Positions 10,235-19,899 of a stretch of DNA of 64,000 nucleotides are shown piece by piece. Every line of letters starts with the position of its first letter. The first letter of the stretch is position 1. The DNA is from Reticulascus tulasneorum (lineage: Eukaryota > Ascomycota > Sordariomycetes > Glomerellales > Reticulascaceae). The position numbers and the translations under genes are program-made. The DNA lies in assembly GCA_001557505.1 (NCBI GenBank), contig LSAX01000003.1:1674001-1738000 (forward strand). The letters are read 5' to 3'. The notes under the pieces were generated by a model. The model ran no database searches. It saw only the letters and a program-made list of their open reading frames with translations, and was not told the origin of the DNA.

Positions 10235-13200
10235 ATGCGGAAAGCACTGAGACGAAGTCTGCTCTCCCGGTCCTATGATGACAGTACGCCGAGTACTCCT
10301 TTGCCTCCCCAGCCCAAAACAACGGGAATCAGTGCATTATTCCAGAAATATGCCCACGTACTTCATCAGGCCACAGAACCTTTCCCTTCTAGTAATTCAT
10401 CATGTCCTTCGGATGGGTTCTTGGCGCCTGAGACTGGCGTCCATAACAGTCTCGCATCCCTAAACGTCTCCGATTTCGAAGGTGTGGTAGCAGTCCTCGG
10501 GAAAGAATATGATAAACGAACGTTGACCGATGACCGCGCTCTGAAGTTGGAGAGAATTATCCAGGTAAGTTGAGTCACTCGGGCCTGTGGCAAAGCTGAC
10601 ACAAGTTAGATTTTGGCTCGGCTTCCTGAATATTCCCATAATCGGCAGAAACTGTCCAATACTCTTGTCGGCGAGCTCTGGAACAGTCTGGACCACCCAC
10701 CAAGAACAATGCTGGGTGATTTCGCTTTTTACCGCGCTGCCAACGGCTCGTGAGTCATATGACACTCGAGAGTGACCGTATTCTAACAAAAATAGTTACA
10801 ACAACATCCATGATCCTGAGCTTGGGACAGCCGGTACTCCTTACGCGAGAACGGTCGAGCCGAAGACGATGCAGCCTGCTAATGCGCCAGATCCTAAGCT
10901 CATCTTTGATACCGTCATGAGCCGCGAAAATGGAGGGTTCAAGCCTCATCCAAATGGAGTTTCGAGTGTCTTTTACTACCTGGCTTGGTAAGTTGAGTAA
11001 ACTTACACGGGGTATGTCAGGACTGCAATGCCTAACATGGCACAGCATAGTTAGCCACGACTTGTTCCGAACATCCAACCAAGATTTCAATATCTCTCTA
11101 ACCTCATCATATCTGGACCTTGCTCCACTTTATGGCAGCAATCAAGAGGAACAAAATCGCATGCGCACCTTTAAGTGCGGAAATTTGAAACCGGACTGCT
11201 TCTCAGATAAAAGACTGCATGCTTTCCCGCCTGGAGTCCAATGCGTCCTTATTGTAGGTTATCGATGCGTGCAGAGTTTGGGGTTTCTACCTGCTGACTG
11301 CTCCAGCTCTTCAATCGTTATCACAACTGGATCGTGGAGCAACTGGCAGCAATCAACGAAGGTGGCCGTTTCACGAAACCCGGCGAAAACCAGGACGCCG
11401 CCACAAAAAGATACGACAACGATCTCTTCCAGACTGGGAGATTAATTGTGTGTGGTCTGTTTGCCAATATCATTTTGCAAGACTTTCTTCGTGTCATTCT
11501 AGGACTGAATCGAACAGAGTCTACATGGTGGGATCGGGATCCCCGATTTATTTCACCACCACTGACAGGGTTTTAGGAATCTGGATCCACGTGCGGATAT
11601 GGGACGAGGCAACACTCCGAAGGGGACTGGGAATCAATGCAGCTTCGAGTTCAATCTGTGAGTCCCCGTGTCGAAAAGCTGAATCCGCCGGCTGATCGAG
11701 ACAGGGTTCATCGTTGGCACTCAGCAATCAGCGCTAAAGATGAAAAGGTAGGCAAGCTAAAGAGACTGGGGAGTCTGTAATCGCGGATGAATCACTAATG
11801 TGCGGCAGTGGACTGAAGACTTCTTCAGGTCAAGGTTTGGCCAGAGTTGCGATGAGATGCCATTACATGAGCATCTCGTCTCCCTTCTGAAGTTCGAAGA
11901 TATGATACCCGATGATCCGAACAAACGCACTGTCGCTGGACTACAAAGGCAGCCAGATGGGAAGTTCTTAGATGATGAGCTTGGACGCATCTTTGTCGAG
12001 AGCGTAGAAGATCTGGCTGGTAAGTTGGCCTCGCCTATACGATTTCACATCTATATACTAAACTTCGTCCTAAGGCGCGTTTGGACCTAACAACATCCCT
12101 CGAGTGCTTCAAGTTATTGAGGTACTAGAAATTGGGCAGTCACGCGCTTGGCACACAGCCAGTCTGAATGAATTCCGAAAGTAAAGCTTACACCTCGAAT
12201 CTTGTGACACAAGAACGCTAACAAGCCTTTCTACACAGATTCTTTGGCCTTGTGCCGCATCGCACTTTTGACCAAATAAACCAAGATCCGAAGATTTCTG
12301 CTAGTCTGCGTGCCCTGTACGGCCATCCTGATTTCGTTGAACTTTATCCTGGTCTCATCTGCGAAGATACGAAGCCGGCAATGGATCCCGGGGTTGGGTT
12401 GTGTGCAACATATACCATGAGCCGTGCCATCCTGTCTGATGCTACTGCACTCGTGAGAGGGGTAAACGCTACATGATCCAAGTCAGAGTCATGCTAAGAC
12501 TGACCATTATCAGGACCGACACTACACGGTCGATTATCATCCCAAGAGTTTGACCAACTGGGGGTATGGCTTTTGTCGGACGGTTGCCTCTTTCGTCTGC
12601 TAATATACGTATACAGTTACCGAGAAGCCAGTTCGGACGTCGCGGTAAACGATGGCTGCGTGTTCTACAAACTTGTTATGCGGGCTCTTCCGAATTGCTT
12701 CCCTGTCAGCAACATATATGCGCATATGCCGCTGGTGATCCCAAGTGAAAACGAGAAGATTACAGACAAGCTGGGAAAGAAGTCGCGATATGTTTTCTGC
12801 CGGCCAACAAAGACCCATTCACGGGTACGGATAACTAACCCCTTCTCAATGAAAGCTATTTGGAAGAATGACGCTCTCATCGGCGACTCCTAGAAGGAGC
12901 AGTTGGAATTCCTCATGGGCAGGCCTGGGCGTAATGTTAGCCATTTTGGCGATGCGAGAGATTTTGAATTGCGACGATCACGGATGGAGAGCGACCTTTT
13001 TAGCTCTGACCTACGGCAGCAATATGTACAACACTTTGACAAGACACACGAGTACATTCGTCACAAGGCTGCAGTGGTCGGTGGTGCAGGGCTCATTTCG
13101 CAGATTGACATTGTTGAAGATATTGGCAACCTAGGTACGCGCAGTTGGGCAGGCGGCTGATGATTCTGGAAACTGATATCAGTAGTTCCCCTGAGCCTCA

Positions 13201-14325
13201 TAGCCAAGGTCCTCCCCCTCCCTCTCAGGACCATTGAGAACTGCAACGGCGACTTCACCGATAGACAACTTCACGCTACGCTTGCTGTAAGTTCTGTGAC
13301 AAGTTATCATGGTTCAGTTGTGGTCTAACAAGAAATCAGTTGATATTTACGGTTCTCTTCGTAGACATCGAACCAGCAAAGTGTTACGCCCTTCGTACAG
13401 CCGCACGCCCACTTGCAGTAGCTCTGGGTGAGCTCCTAGAGACTGAGATCAGTGCAATCCCTGGCATTTCTCTGATGGATCTTGCAATCTTGCGATCCGA
13501 CTGCCACGAGAGATCTCTTAAAATGCTTGGTATCGATTTCCTTCGAAAGTATCTTACGGGCGGCATGAGCGTATGTGAGATTGCCTGGGTACAGCTGATG
13601 CCTGCACTCTCCGCAATCATTGTCAACCAAGCTCAGGTAAACCATTGCAAATTCCTCTCTAGAGTTTCGGAACAGACTCTAACAATGACTAGATGTTTGC
13701 GCAAGTCATCGACTTCTATCTCGGGCCAGGTCATCAGCACTGGCGCGAAATCCAGAGACTGGCGAAGTCTTACGAGCCTGAGCACGAAGAGCTTCTGTTT
13801 CATTACTCTTTGGAGGCTATCCGTTGGGTTTTATGGTCCATTATCCTTGCAAGGTCTAACATCCCACAGGCATGAACGGAAACTATGACATCAACAAGAC
13901 TGTCATCCGTGAGTTTCAGCTCCCTGGCCATTGTTCTCCTCTCCAACCAGGCGAGAGATTATACGCCAGCCACGTAAGCTTCCCCAAGTTGATTGCTTTC
14001 CAGTTTTCTGACTTGTATGTAGTATGACTTGGGGCAGAGTGCCGAGTTTTATCCTCAACCATGCGATATCTTTCTCACTAGACCGATCGACTGCTATCAC
14101 TTCGTTGGCTACGGTCCGCATCAGGCCCTGGCCAGTCCCCTAAGTAGACTCATTCTTGTCGGTATGTTGAGGGCTGTTGCTCGGCTGAAGAACGTTCGAC
14201 GCGCACCAGGACCGCAGGGTAAGATGAAGGTGGTGGAGAACGGAACAGCAGAGATATATATGGATCCGTTCCATAGCTCCTACTCGCCATTCCCCACAAG
14301 TCTAGTCATTCACTTTGACCGTTAA
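10235..14325 (+). CDS. Ppo-type fatty-acid oxygenase (heme peroxidase + P450), probably inactive or a pseudogene
   Basis: The Ppo/linoleate diol synthase family joins an animal-peroxidase-like dioxygenase to a P450 domain and makes oxylipins that control sporulation. Seventeen exons keep one frame: 10235-10564, 10610-10749, 10796-10987, 11046-11253, 11307-11527, 11577-11657, 11705-11747, 11809-12019, 12075-12180, 12239-12461, 12514-12563, 12617-13134, 13183-13286, 13340-13636, 13693-13822, 13870-13973 and 14023-14325, about 1,086 codons, a normal family length. The distal-histidine region (IVSHDLFRT) and LTSSYLDLAPLYGS are kept. However, the catalytic YRWH motif reads HRWH, the P450 heme-ligand Cys in GYGPHQCxG is Ala, and TAG at 12891-12893 interrupts the P450 half. 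That stop could be removed with a 69-nt in-frame intron (12825-12893). Loss of the P450 Cys resembles PpoC-type enzymes; loss of the Tyr does not. The gene is either a decaying copy or a non-catalytic protein. Confidence 0.85.
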
Positions 14326-16352
14326 GTCATTTGGAAGATCGGTGTCGTTCAGGTCTAGGCTATTTGAGAGAGGAACACGGTGTGTGACTCGATAGATTAC
14401 CGAGCAAGACCCTAGATTAGCTTACAGTACATTACCCCTAAGAAACACCTTTGATATCTAAGTTGAGTCGAGCCTACGGCCCGCATGAGTGGTCTAAGTC
14501 ATGAACTGTCAGGATGATGGGCTCTCCAACTGGGCGGACAGTCTAATCAACGCTTTGAAGTGCTCCTAAGCCCAACTCCTGAGCTCCTGCCAGCCCTCCT
14601 GGCGTGCCTTCCCCTTTCCTGTGGACATGGTACGTACCCTTTTTTTCTCCCAAGCCACGTGAGTACACGTGAGGCATATGAAGCCAGCCTCATGGTTATC
14701 CCTTATAGCCCAAAATATCGTAAATGGTTTCCAACAAGTGATCCCCAGATGGTTTAGCGGTATACAGGCCGCTAAATTCACTCTCTTTAAAGACACCAGC
14801 CTAGGGCCATTGTGGGCTAGGTTCCATTGCAACAATAATGGATTAAAATCGGGTTAATTTGAGTGGGCAATTCCGATATACTGCGAATTGACATCATCGG
14901 TGAGAACATCAAGCGCTATCATGGAACATCGGAGGAGAAATACCTTCGTACGAACACAGAGAGTCTCACTTGCAGAAAAACCCAAAATGGGTTATTCATA
15001 GGCCAACCCAAAAAAGGGGTTGAGCTGAACTTTTTGGAGGTTTTGAGAACTGCTCGATCGACTCTTGTCTGTGTTTTTTTTCCTGTTTTTTTTTTTTGAC
15101 TGATGCGATCTAGTTGTTCCTTCCCCTCTGGCTCTAGTAGCTTAAGGAAGAGCTTTATGAGATTTTGACAATTAGGCAGCCTGGTCTAATATTTTTTTTT
15201 TGTTTCTAGATATCTGTTATGCTTTGGCCAAGTTATATCTAACTTTATGGTTTTGTCATATATGTTTAAGAGTTGGGGTGTTGTTTCTAATAAAGGAGTG
15301 TAATGATTGGGAGTTTCCCAACATGATTTGAAATCAAGAATTCATTGAGCTACTTACCAACGGAAATGATATTGTAGATGGATTAGAAGAGAAGACGAGC
15401 TGAGCCATGTAGGACGAGAATGAGAACGTTACCAAACAGTGTAGAAGAACGTGAATAAGGTGACTATTAGCTACCTGGTGCTCCGGACTTGAGTTGAGTG
15501 GACACTAGCCGGGGAGAGATATTCTTTCACGCAGTAGAGTAGCCATGCAGATCAGTGGCTGGCCAAACATGGCTCCTCTTGGAGACATTCTACACATTCT
15601 CTCTTTGGGAATAAATCATTCATGTGAACTAGAGTTGTAATGATTACTATATAAGGCATAATCATGGGAATACAAGGTAGCTGATGCACGTCAGCCGTCA
15701 CTGAATTGGTGTGGATGTGAATCTTGTATCCGAGAAGTCATACATCCGCGGCCTTCACATTCACTACCACCTAGAGAGAGAGAGCTTTTGAAAGTCACAG
15801 ACATCCTCGCTGAAAATACAGTAGAAATCTCCATTTGAAAAATGATTCTGACTGTTTATCAAGCAGGCAGCAAACATCATAGTTACCAAAGCATACTTCA
15901 TATCTGGAATTGGGAGCGGAGCGCATGATGACCACAACCGAGCATCCTTCCACAGAGACCCTGCCACAAAACCCTTTTAAAAGAAGCTTGCAATAGCCCT
16001 GCGAAAGATAACCAAGTTCAACGCTACAGTTCTGTCTCATTTAATTAACAGCTGGAAAAGAGAAAGTGGGAGCAGGACGTCGGTTACGGACATGACATCA
16101 ACAAAGCAGTGGCAAACTTCAGTTGCACCTCTTCCTTAGACATTCGCGACACTCTGGCGCCTCATCAATCGAGTAGTAGATTACATCCGAGCTGTTGCGA
16201 ATCCCCATCACATCATTTATCTGGCTTACTTCGGTATCTCCTCCATTTTCTTGGCCAATGGTTTTGCCTCCTCTTCGCTCCTTACCCAGAAAGCCATCCC
16301 GGCCTTTAGCAAACCACGATCACTCTCTACAACACATTCGCTCTTACCAAAT
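14326..16352. other. AT-leaning gene-free region with poly-T runs
   Basis: This 2 kb stretch has no supported gene. It holds T-runs at 15074-15081, 15086-15097 and about 15191-15200, a GA-repeat at about 15774-15783, and a small perfect hairpin listed separately. It is more AT-rich than its flanks from about 15100 to 15700. I saw no transposase or reverse-transcriptase remnants and no terminal repeats. The right end should contain the promoter of the next gene. Confidence 0.45.
14753..14776. repeat. Perfect 8-bp inverted repeat (hairpin)
   Basis: The arms TTTAGCGG (14753-14760) and CCGCTAAA (14769-14776) are perfect reverse complements around an 8-nt loop. It lies in the gene-free stretch downstream of the Ppo-like gene. 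It does not fit a tRNA. Its function is unknown and it may be chance. Confidence 0.6.
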
Positions 16353-17510
16353 ATGAATCTTGTTCCAGAATTCGTACCCGGCCGCAACATGCACATGGGC
16401 TTGGCGCACGAAGGCAACTTCATTCCTCTTGCTCCAGGTCATGCGCCTCATCCGTTCGAGTCTGGCAGCAGGACCCTTCCTTCGCATCCGCTGTCCGACC
16501 ACGAGCTCGACCTCGAGTACTCAATATCAACTCTTTCAGGTCAGCAGCAACTGTCTTCGCCAATCTCTGCATTAGCCAAATCGGATACGGTATCTACTTC
16601 CCATTCTATCCATCAACAAGCCTCCTCTGAAGGACCGCCGCCAAACGCGCCTAAAGCCCCTGCAGCGCTGCGAAAGTCATTAGGCAAAAGACCCGAGAGA
16701 AGATCACCACACCAAGCTCTAAGTACACAACTTGATTATCCGCTAGCATCCGCAGCAAGCAACATACTCGAAAGATCACCAACAGAACCTTCGACCCTTC
16801 AACTGCACTATCCGAACGAGTCTGTCAATTGGTCCCAATCTAAGGTGTGGGTGAGCATGGAGGCTCAGGAGAAAGCAGGATTCCAAAAGATGATGGCAAA
16901 CTTGAAGCATTTTCGAGCCGAGAACTCACCTGCGGCCCCCCAAACAATGGCCGAGTATATGATCATGAAGCGACATGGAATGGAGCGCAGGAAAAGGGAG
17001 CTGTGCCGATTAGTTGCCAAGTTGGAGAAAGGTGTCAGACTCAAGAAGAAAAAAGTGCAAGAGGAGGAGAGCATTACCAACACCATCGAACTCATGAATG
17101 GCAAGCTGTTAGGTGACCGGCTTTCCCCCGTTTTTGCCGCCGACACTTGCTGGAACGCGTTCTACGACCAAGAGATTAGCCCCAGCGAAGTCAGAGTCGA
17201 TTGGCCCCCGCTGACAGCCTTCAAGGACGATGGTGATGGAAGAGGACGCAAGGGGTTTGGAAGGTACTTGCCACTCCCAAGACAGGACAAAATCGACCCA
17301 CGGATCTTCATGTTGGAAGGTGATGCCGCGTATAATGATGATGGATCGCTTGACTTCCACAAAAAGGCTACCATGCTGGATAGATTCGACTGTATGCCTA
17401 GGGATGCTGTAGCCGAGGCCTACGCGAAGCCGGCGGTCGAAATCAAGCTGGAAGAGCTCCCAGCGTGGCAGCGAGAGTTCATTGAAGGGCTGCGAGTGGA
17501 AATGGATTAG
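16353..17510 (+). CDS. Fungal protein of unknown function
   Basis: I do not recognise a named family. The single open frame gives 385 residues from ATG 16353; the frame stays open further upstream, but without another ATG. The N-terminal 190 residues are Ser/Pro-rich and look disordered. A helical, strongly charged segment follows (about residues 200-290: MERRKRELCRLVAKLEKGV, then KKKKVQEEES). The C-terminal part is compact and more conserved-looking: VRVDWPPLTAFKDDGDGRGR, GRYLPLPRQDKIDPR, and a tail with LPAWQREFIEGLRVEMD. The Lys/Arg-rich helix could bind nucleic acid or form a coiled coil; that is inference. Sustained non-random composition over more than 1.1 kb supports a real gene. No obvious intron is needed. 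Confidence 0.7.
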   Translation: MNLVPEFVPGRNMHMGLAHEGNFIPLAPGHAPHPFESGSRTLPSHPLSDHELDLEYSISTLSGQQQLSSPISALAKSDTVSTSHSIHQQASSEGPPPNAPKAPAALRKSLGKRPERRSPHQALSTQLDYPLASAASNILERSPTEPSTLQLHYPNESVNWSQSKVWVSMEAQEKAGFQKMMANLKHFRAENSPAAPQTMAEYMIMKRHGMERRKRELCRLVAKLEKGVRLKKKKVQEEESITNTIELMNGKLLGDRLSPVFAADTCWNAFYDQEISPSEVRVDWPPLTAFKDDGDGRGRKGFGRYLPLPRQDKIDPRIFMLEGDAAYNDDGSLDFHKKATMLDRFDCMPRDAVAEAYAKPAVEIKLEELPAWQREFIEGLRVEMD

Positions 17511-18621
17511 AAGGAGGTGGAAGTAAATTCAAAGAGTATGCGGATACCCGAGACAGAAGAGGAAGAACAACGGCATTGGATTGAGGAATTCGCTTGGAAA
17601 CGAGCGTACTCTTGAATAGAGGCAGTTTCTTATTAGCATGAGAAAGCATTGGGTTGGCATTGAGTTGCTCTCGATTCTCGAATTAGGCTCAAACGTCGCA
17701 ACGAGGTATTATGTTTACATTGCATCCAAGACAACAGAGATTAGGTTGGATCGAAACAGGGGGCATTGGATCCCTGGGCATTGAGCTGGATGGTTCTTGA
17801 CTTGCTTGGTCTTGGATCCTACCTGTCTTGAAATAGCACTAGAGGGCAATAGAGAAAATAGTAAACCCAACATATTGAGTGGTGTCGTGGAGCTAATGTT
17901 TCTGGGTCCCCAGCCAAGATCCTACGTTGAACTCCACTAGCGATATGATCAATGAAGGTTATACAGAACAATGCTGGCTGTCCAGAGCCGAGACGTAGAG
18001 GTTCACAAGCTTTTGGGTATACCAATCGAAGTGGTCAGCAGCGGCTCCATCGACGGTTTCAGGTGGTGGCTGAAGCAGCATCTGACGAGAAGTGATTTGG
18101 GCACTGCAAAGCATTTACTGTGAACTTATGAACGTAGGTCTGAACTGCTAGATAATGCACTGCGACCCAAGCATCGATGAAGTCGCTCTTGAGACTGAGG
18201 CTCTACGAAGCCAAGAAATCTGACGAATGGTAGCCCGAGGACTCCACTTACTGATGACGGGCTCTGCCTCAGGCAGAAAGAGCCCTAAGTTCAATGGCCC
18301 GTGCACGATTCTCAGCTGCTGTGGGGTTAGCGAGCACACACAACTCGAAAATCCAACATTTTCCTCCCGCCGAACTTTCACCCACGAAAGCCTCTCCAAC
18401 CAACCTCCTATCTACCCAATTTCGATTGCTCTGGTGACCAAACAAATCATCAGGTAAGTACGGTAACCAGCGAGATATTGACTGAGTTCTGCTTCAACAA
18501 CGAAAGGAACTGCACTCCGTATCTCCCTGGCCTGGAACAAATTTCCTCCCTCCTGCACCGTCCCTCGATCACACGTCTTGACAATTCGCTGACCACTTCA
18601 CTCGGACCAGAAACCGCAGTC
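17511..18621. promoter_or_regulatory. Intergenic region upstream of RPS8
   Basis: About 1.1 kb holds the 3' region of the unknown gene and the promoter of RPS8. No supported open frame or RNA gene is seen. The last 250 bp before RPS8 are rich in CT-type tracts, as is common for fungal ribosomal-protein genes. Confidence 0.45.
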
Positions 18622-19309
18622 ATGGGTATCTCACGAGATTCCCGTCACAAGCGCTCCGCCTCTGGCGCAAAGCGAGCATACTACCGTGCGTAAAAGTCGA
18701 AAGCCCGTATGTCTTCACTGACATGCGTTCTGACCTTTCTGTTCAACAGGGAAGAAGCGCGCTTTCGAGGCCGGTCGCCAGGAAGCCAACACGCGAATCG
18801 GTGCGAAGCGAGTGCACACCGTCCGAACCCGCGGTGGTAACCACAAGTACCGAGCCCTGCGTCTCGATTCCGGCAATTTCGCCTGGGCGTCCGAGGGCAC
18901 CACCCGCAAGACCCGAGTCATCGTCGTAGCATACCATCCTTCCAACAACGAGCTTGTCCGAACCAACACCCTGACCAAGTCTGCCGTCGTGCAAATCGAC
19001 GCCGCACCGTTCCGTCAGTGGTACGAGGCACACTACGGCCAGAATCTCGGTCGTCGACGACAGCAGAAGCAGGCCGCGGCCAGCGGCAAGGAGGCGGCAG
19101 AGGAGACCAAGAAGAGCAAGAGCGTTGAGAAGAAGCTAGCCGAGAGGTACGCCACTGAAGGCAAGGTTGAGCCGGCACTGGAGAAGCAGTTCGAGGCTGG
19201 TCGATTGTTCGCTGTCATTTCGAGCCGACCCGGTCAATCTGGTCGCGCGGACGGTTACATCCTCGAGGGCGAGGAGCTGGCTTTCTACCAGCGTAAGCTG
19301 CACAAGTAG
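18622..19309 (+). CDS. RPS8: 40S ribosomal protein S8 (eS8)
   Basis: This is a structural protein of the small ribosomal subunit. Two exons fit: 18622-18685 and 18750-19309, giving 207 residues; yeast eS8 has 200. It begins [19 protein letters not shown] and, after a 64-nt intron, continues [17 protein letters not shown]. Conserved family blocks include [20 protein letters not shown] and the C-terminal [20 protein letters not shown] Lys/Glu-rich insertion (about residues 125-160) is the eukaryote-specific variable region. The very early intron, after codon 21, is usual for fungal ribosomal-protein genes. The 3' end converges with the TBC gene. Confidence 0.98.
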
Positions 19310-19899
19310 GCTAGACGGGCATATGGATTTTGGCCTCGGTTTGGTGTTGAAGGTTTTTCGTCGTCTGGCATATCAGGGCGTGATCAGCTTCATTTGCTCC
19401 ACATCGAGCATCGGAATGGGTCAATCAGGAAGAACTATAAAAATAAAATGAATGCCACCAGGTCTTTTTTGCGTCGTTGACTATGCATTTCTTCCTACTT
19501 TCTTTCCTATCGTGATGCTCCAGGCCATAACAGCAGATATTATTCCATGCCATGAGAACCTCCGTACCCGTTTGCATCTTCCAAATGCTGTTCTCCCTTT
19601 CCGACACATGAGGCACCCTGGCCGAATTCGCACTCTGCAACAGAACGCCTTTGACGGTGTACTTGAAAATGAAAAATCTTTATGGGGGGGTTTTGGATAT
19701 CAAACATGAATGCAAGGCCGTTCCGTTCCGAACCCAATTCAGCCAGCCGACCTGTTGATTGTCATTGTGTGTTTTTTTGCCCTGCAAACACATCATAACT
19801 CCGTCTACGATGCGGGACAAGCTGCTCAGTTTTTATACATGAAGCCAAGGGAGGGGGAAGGCTCTGAAATTTCTTTCGTGGAGCCGGTGCTTGAATGGC
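19310..19899. other. Convergent 3' intergenic region, RPS8 / TBC GAP
   Basis: About 590 bp lie between convergent 3' ends. A polyadenylation-like AATAAA occurs near 19442, about 130 bp past the RPS8 stop. No gene is seen. Confidence 0.5.

Noticed and set aside
14745..14790. tRNA-like fragment around GGTTTAGCGG
   Set aside because: The complementary arms form a single hairpin and there is no TPsiC arm consensus or acceptor stem.
14326..16352. Possible degenerate transposon, suggested by AT-leaning sequence and T-runs
   Set aside because: No transposase or reverse-transcriptase motifs, no terminal repeats and no target-site duplication seen; T-runs alone are not evidence.
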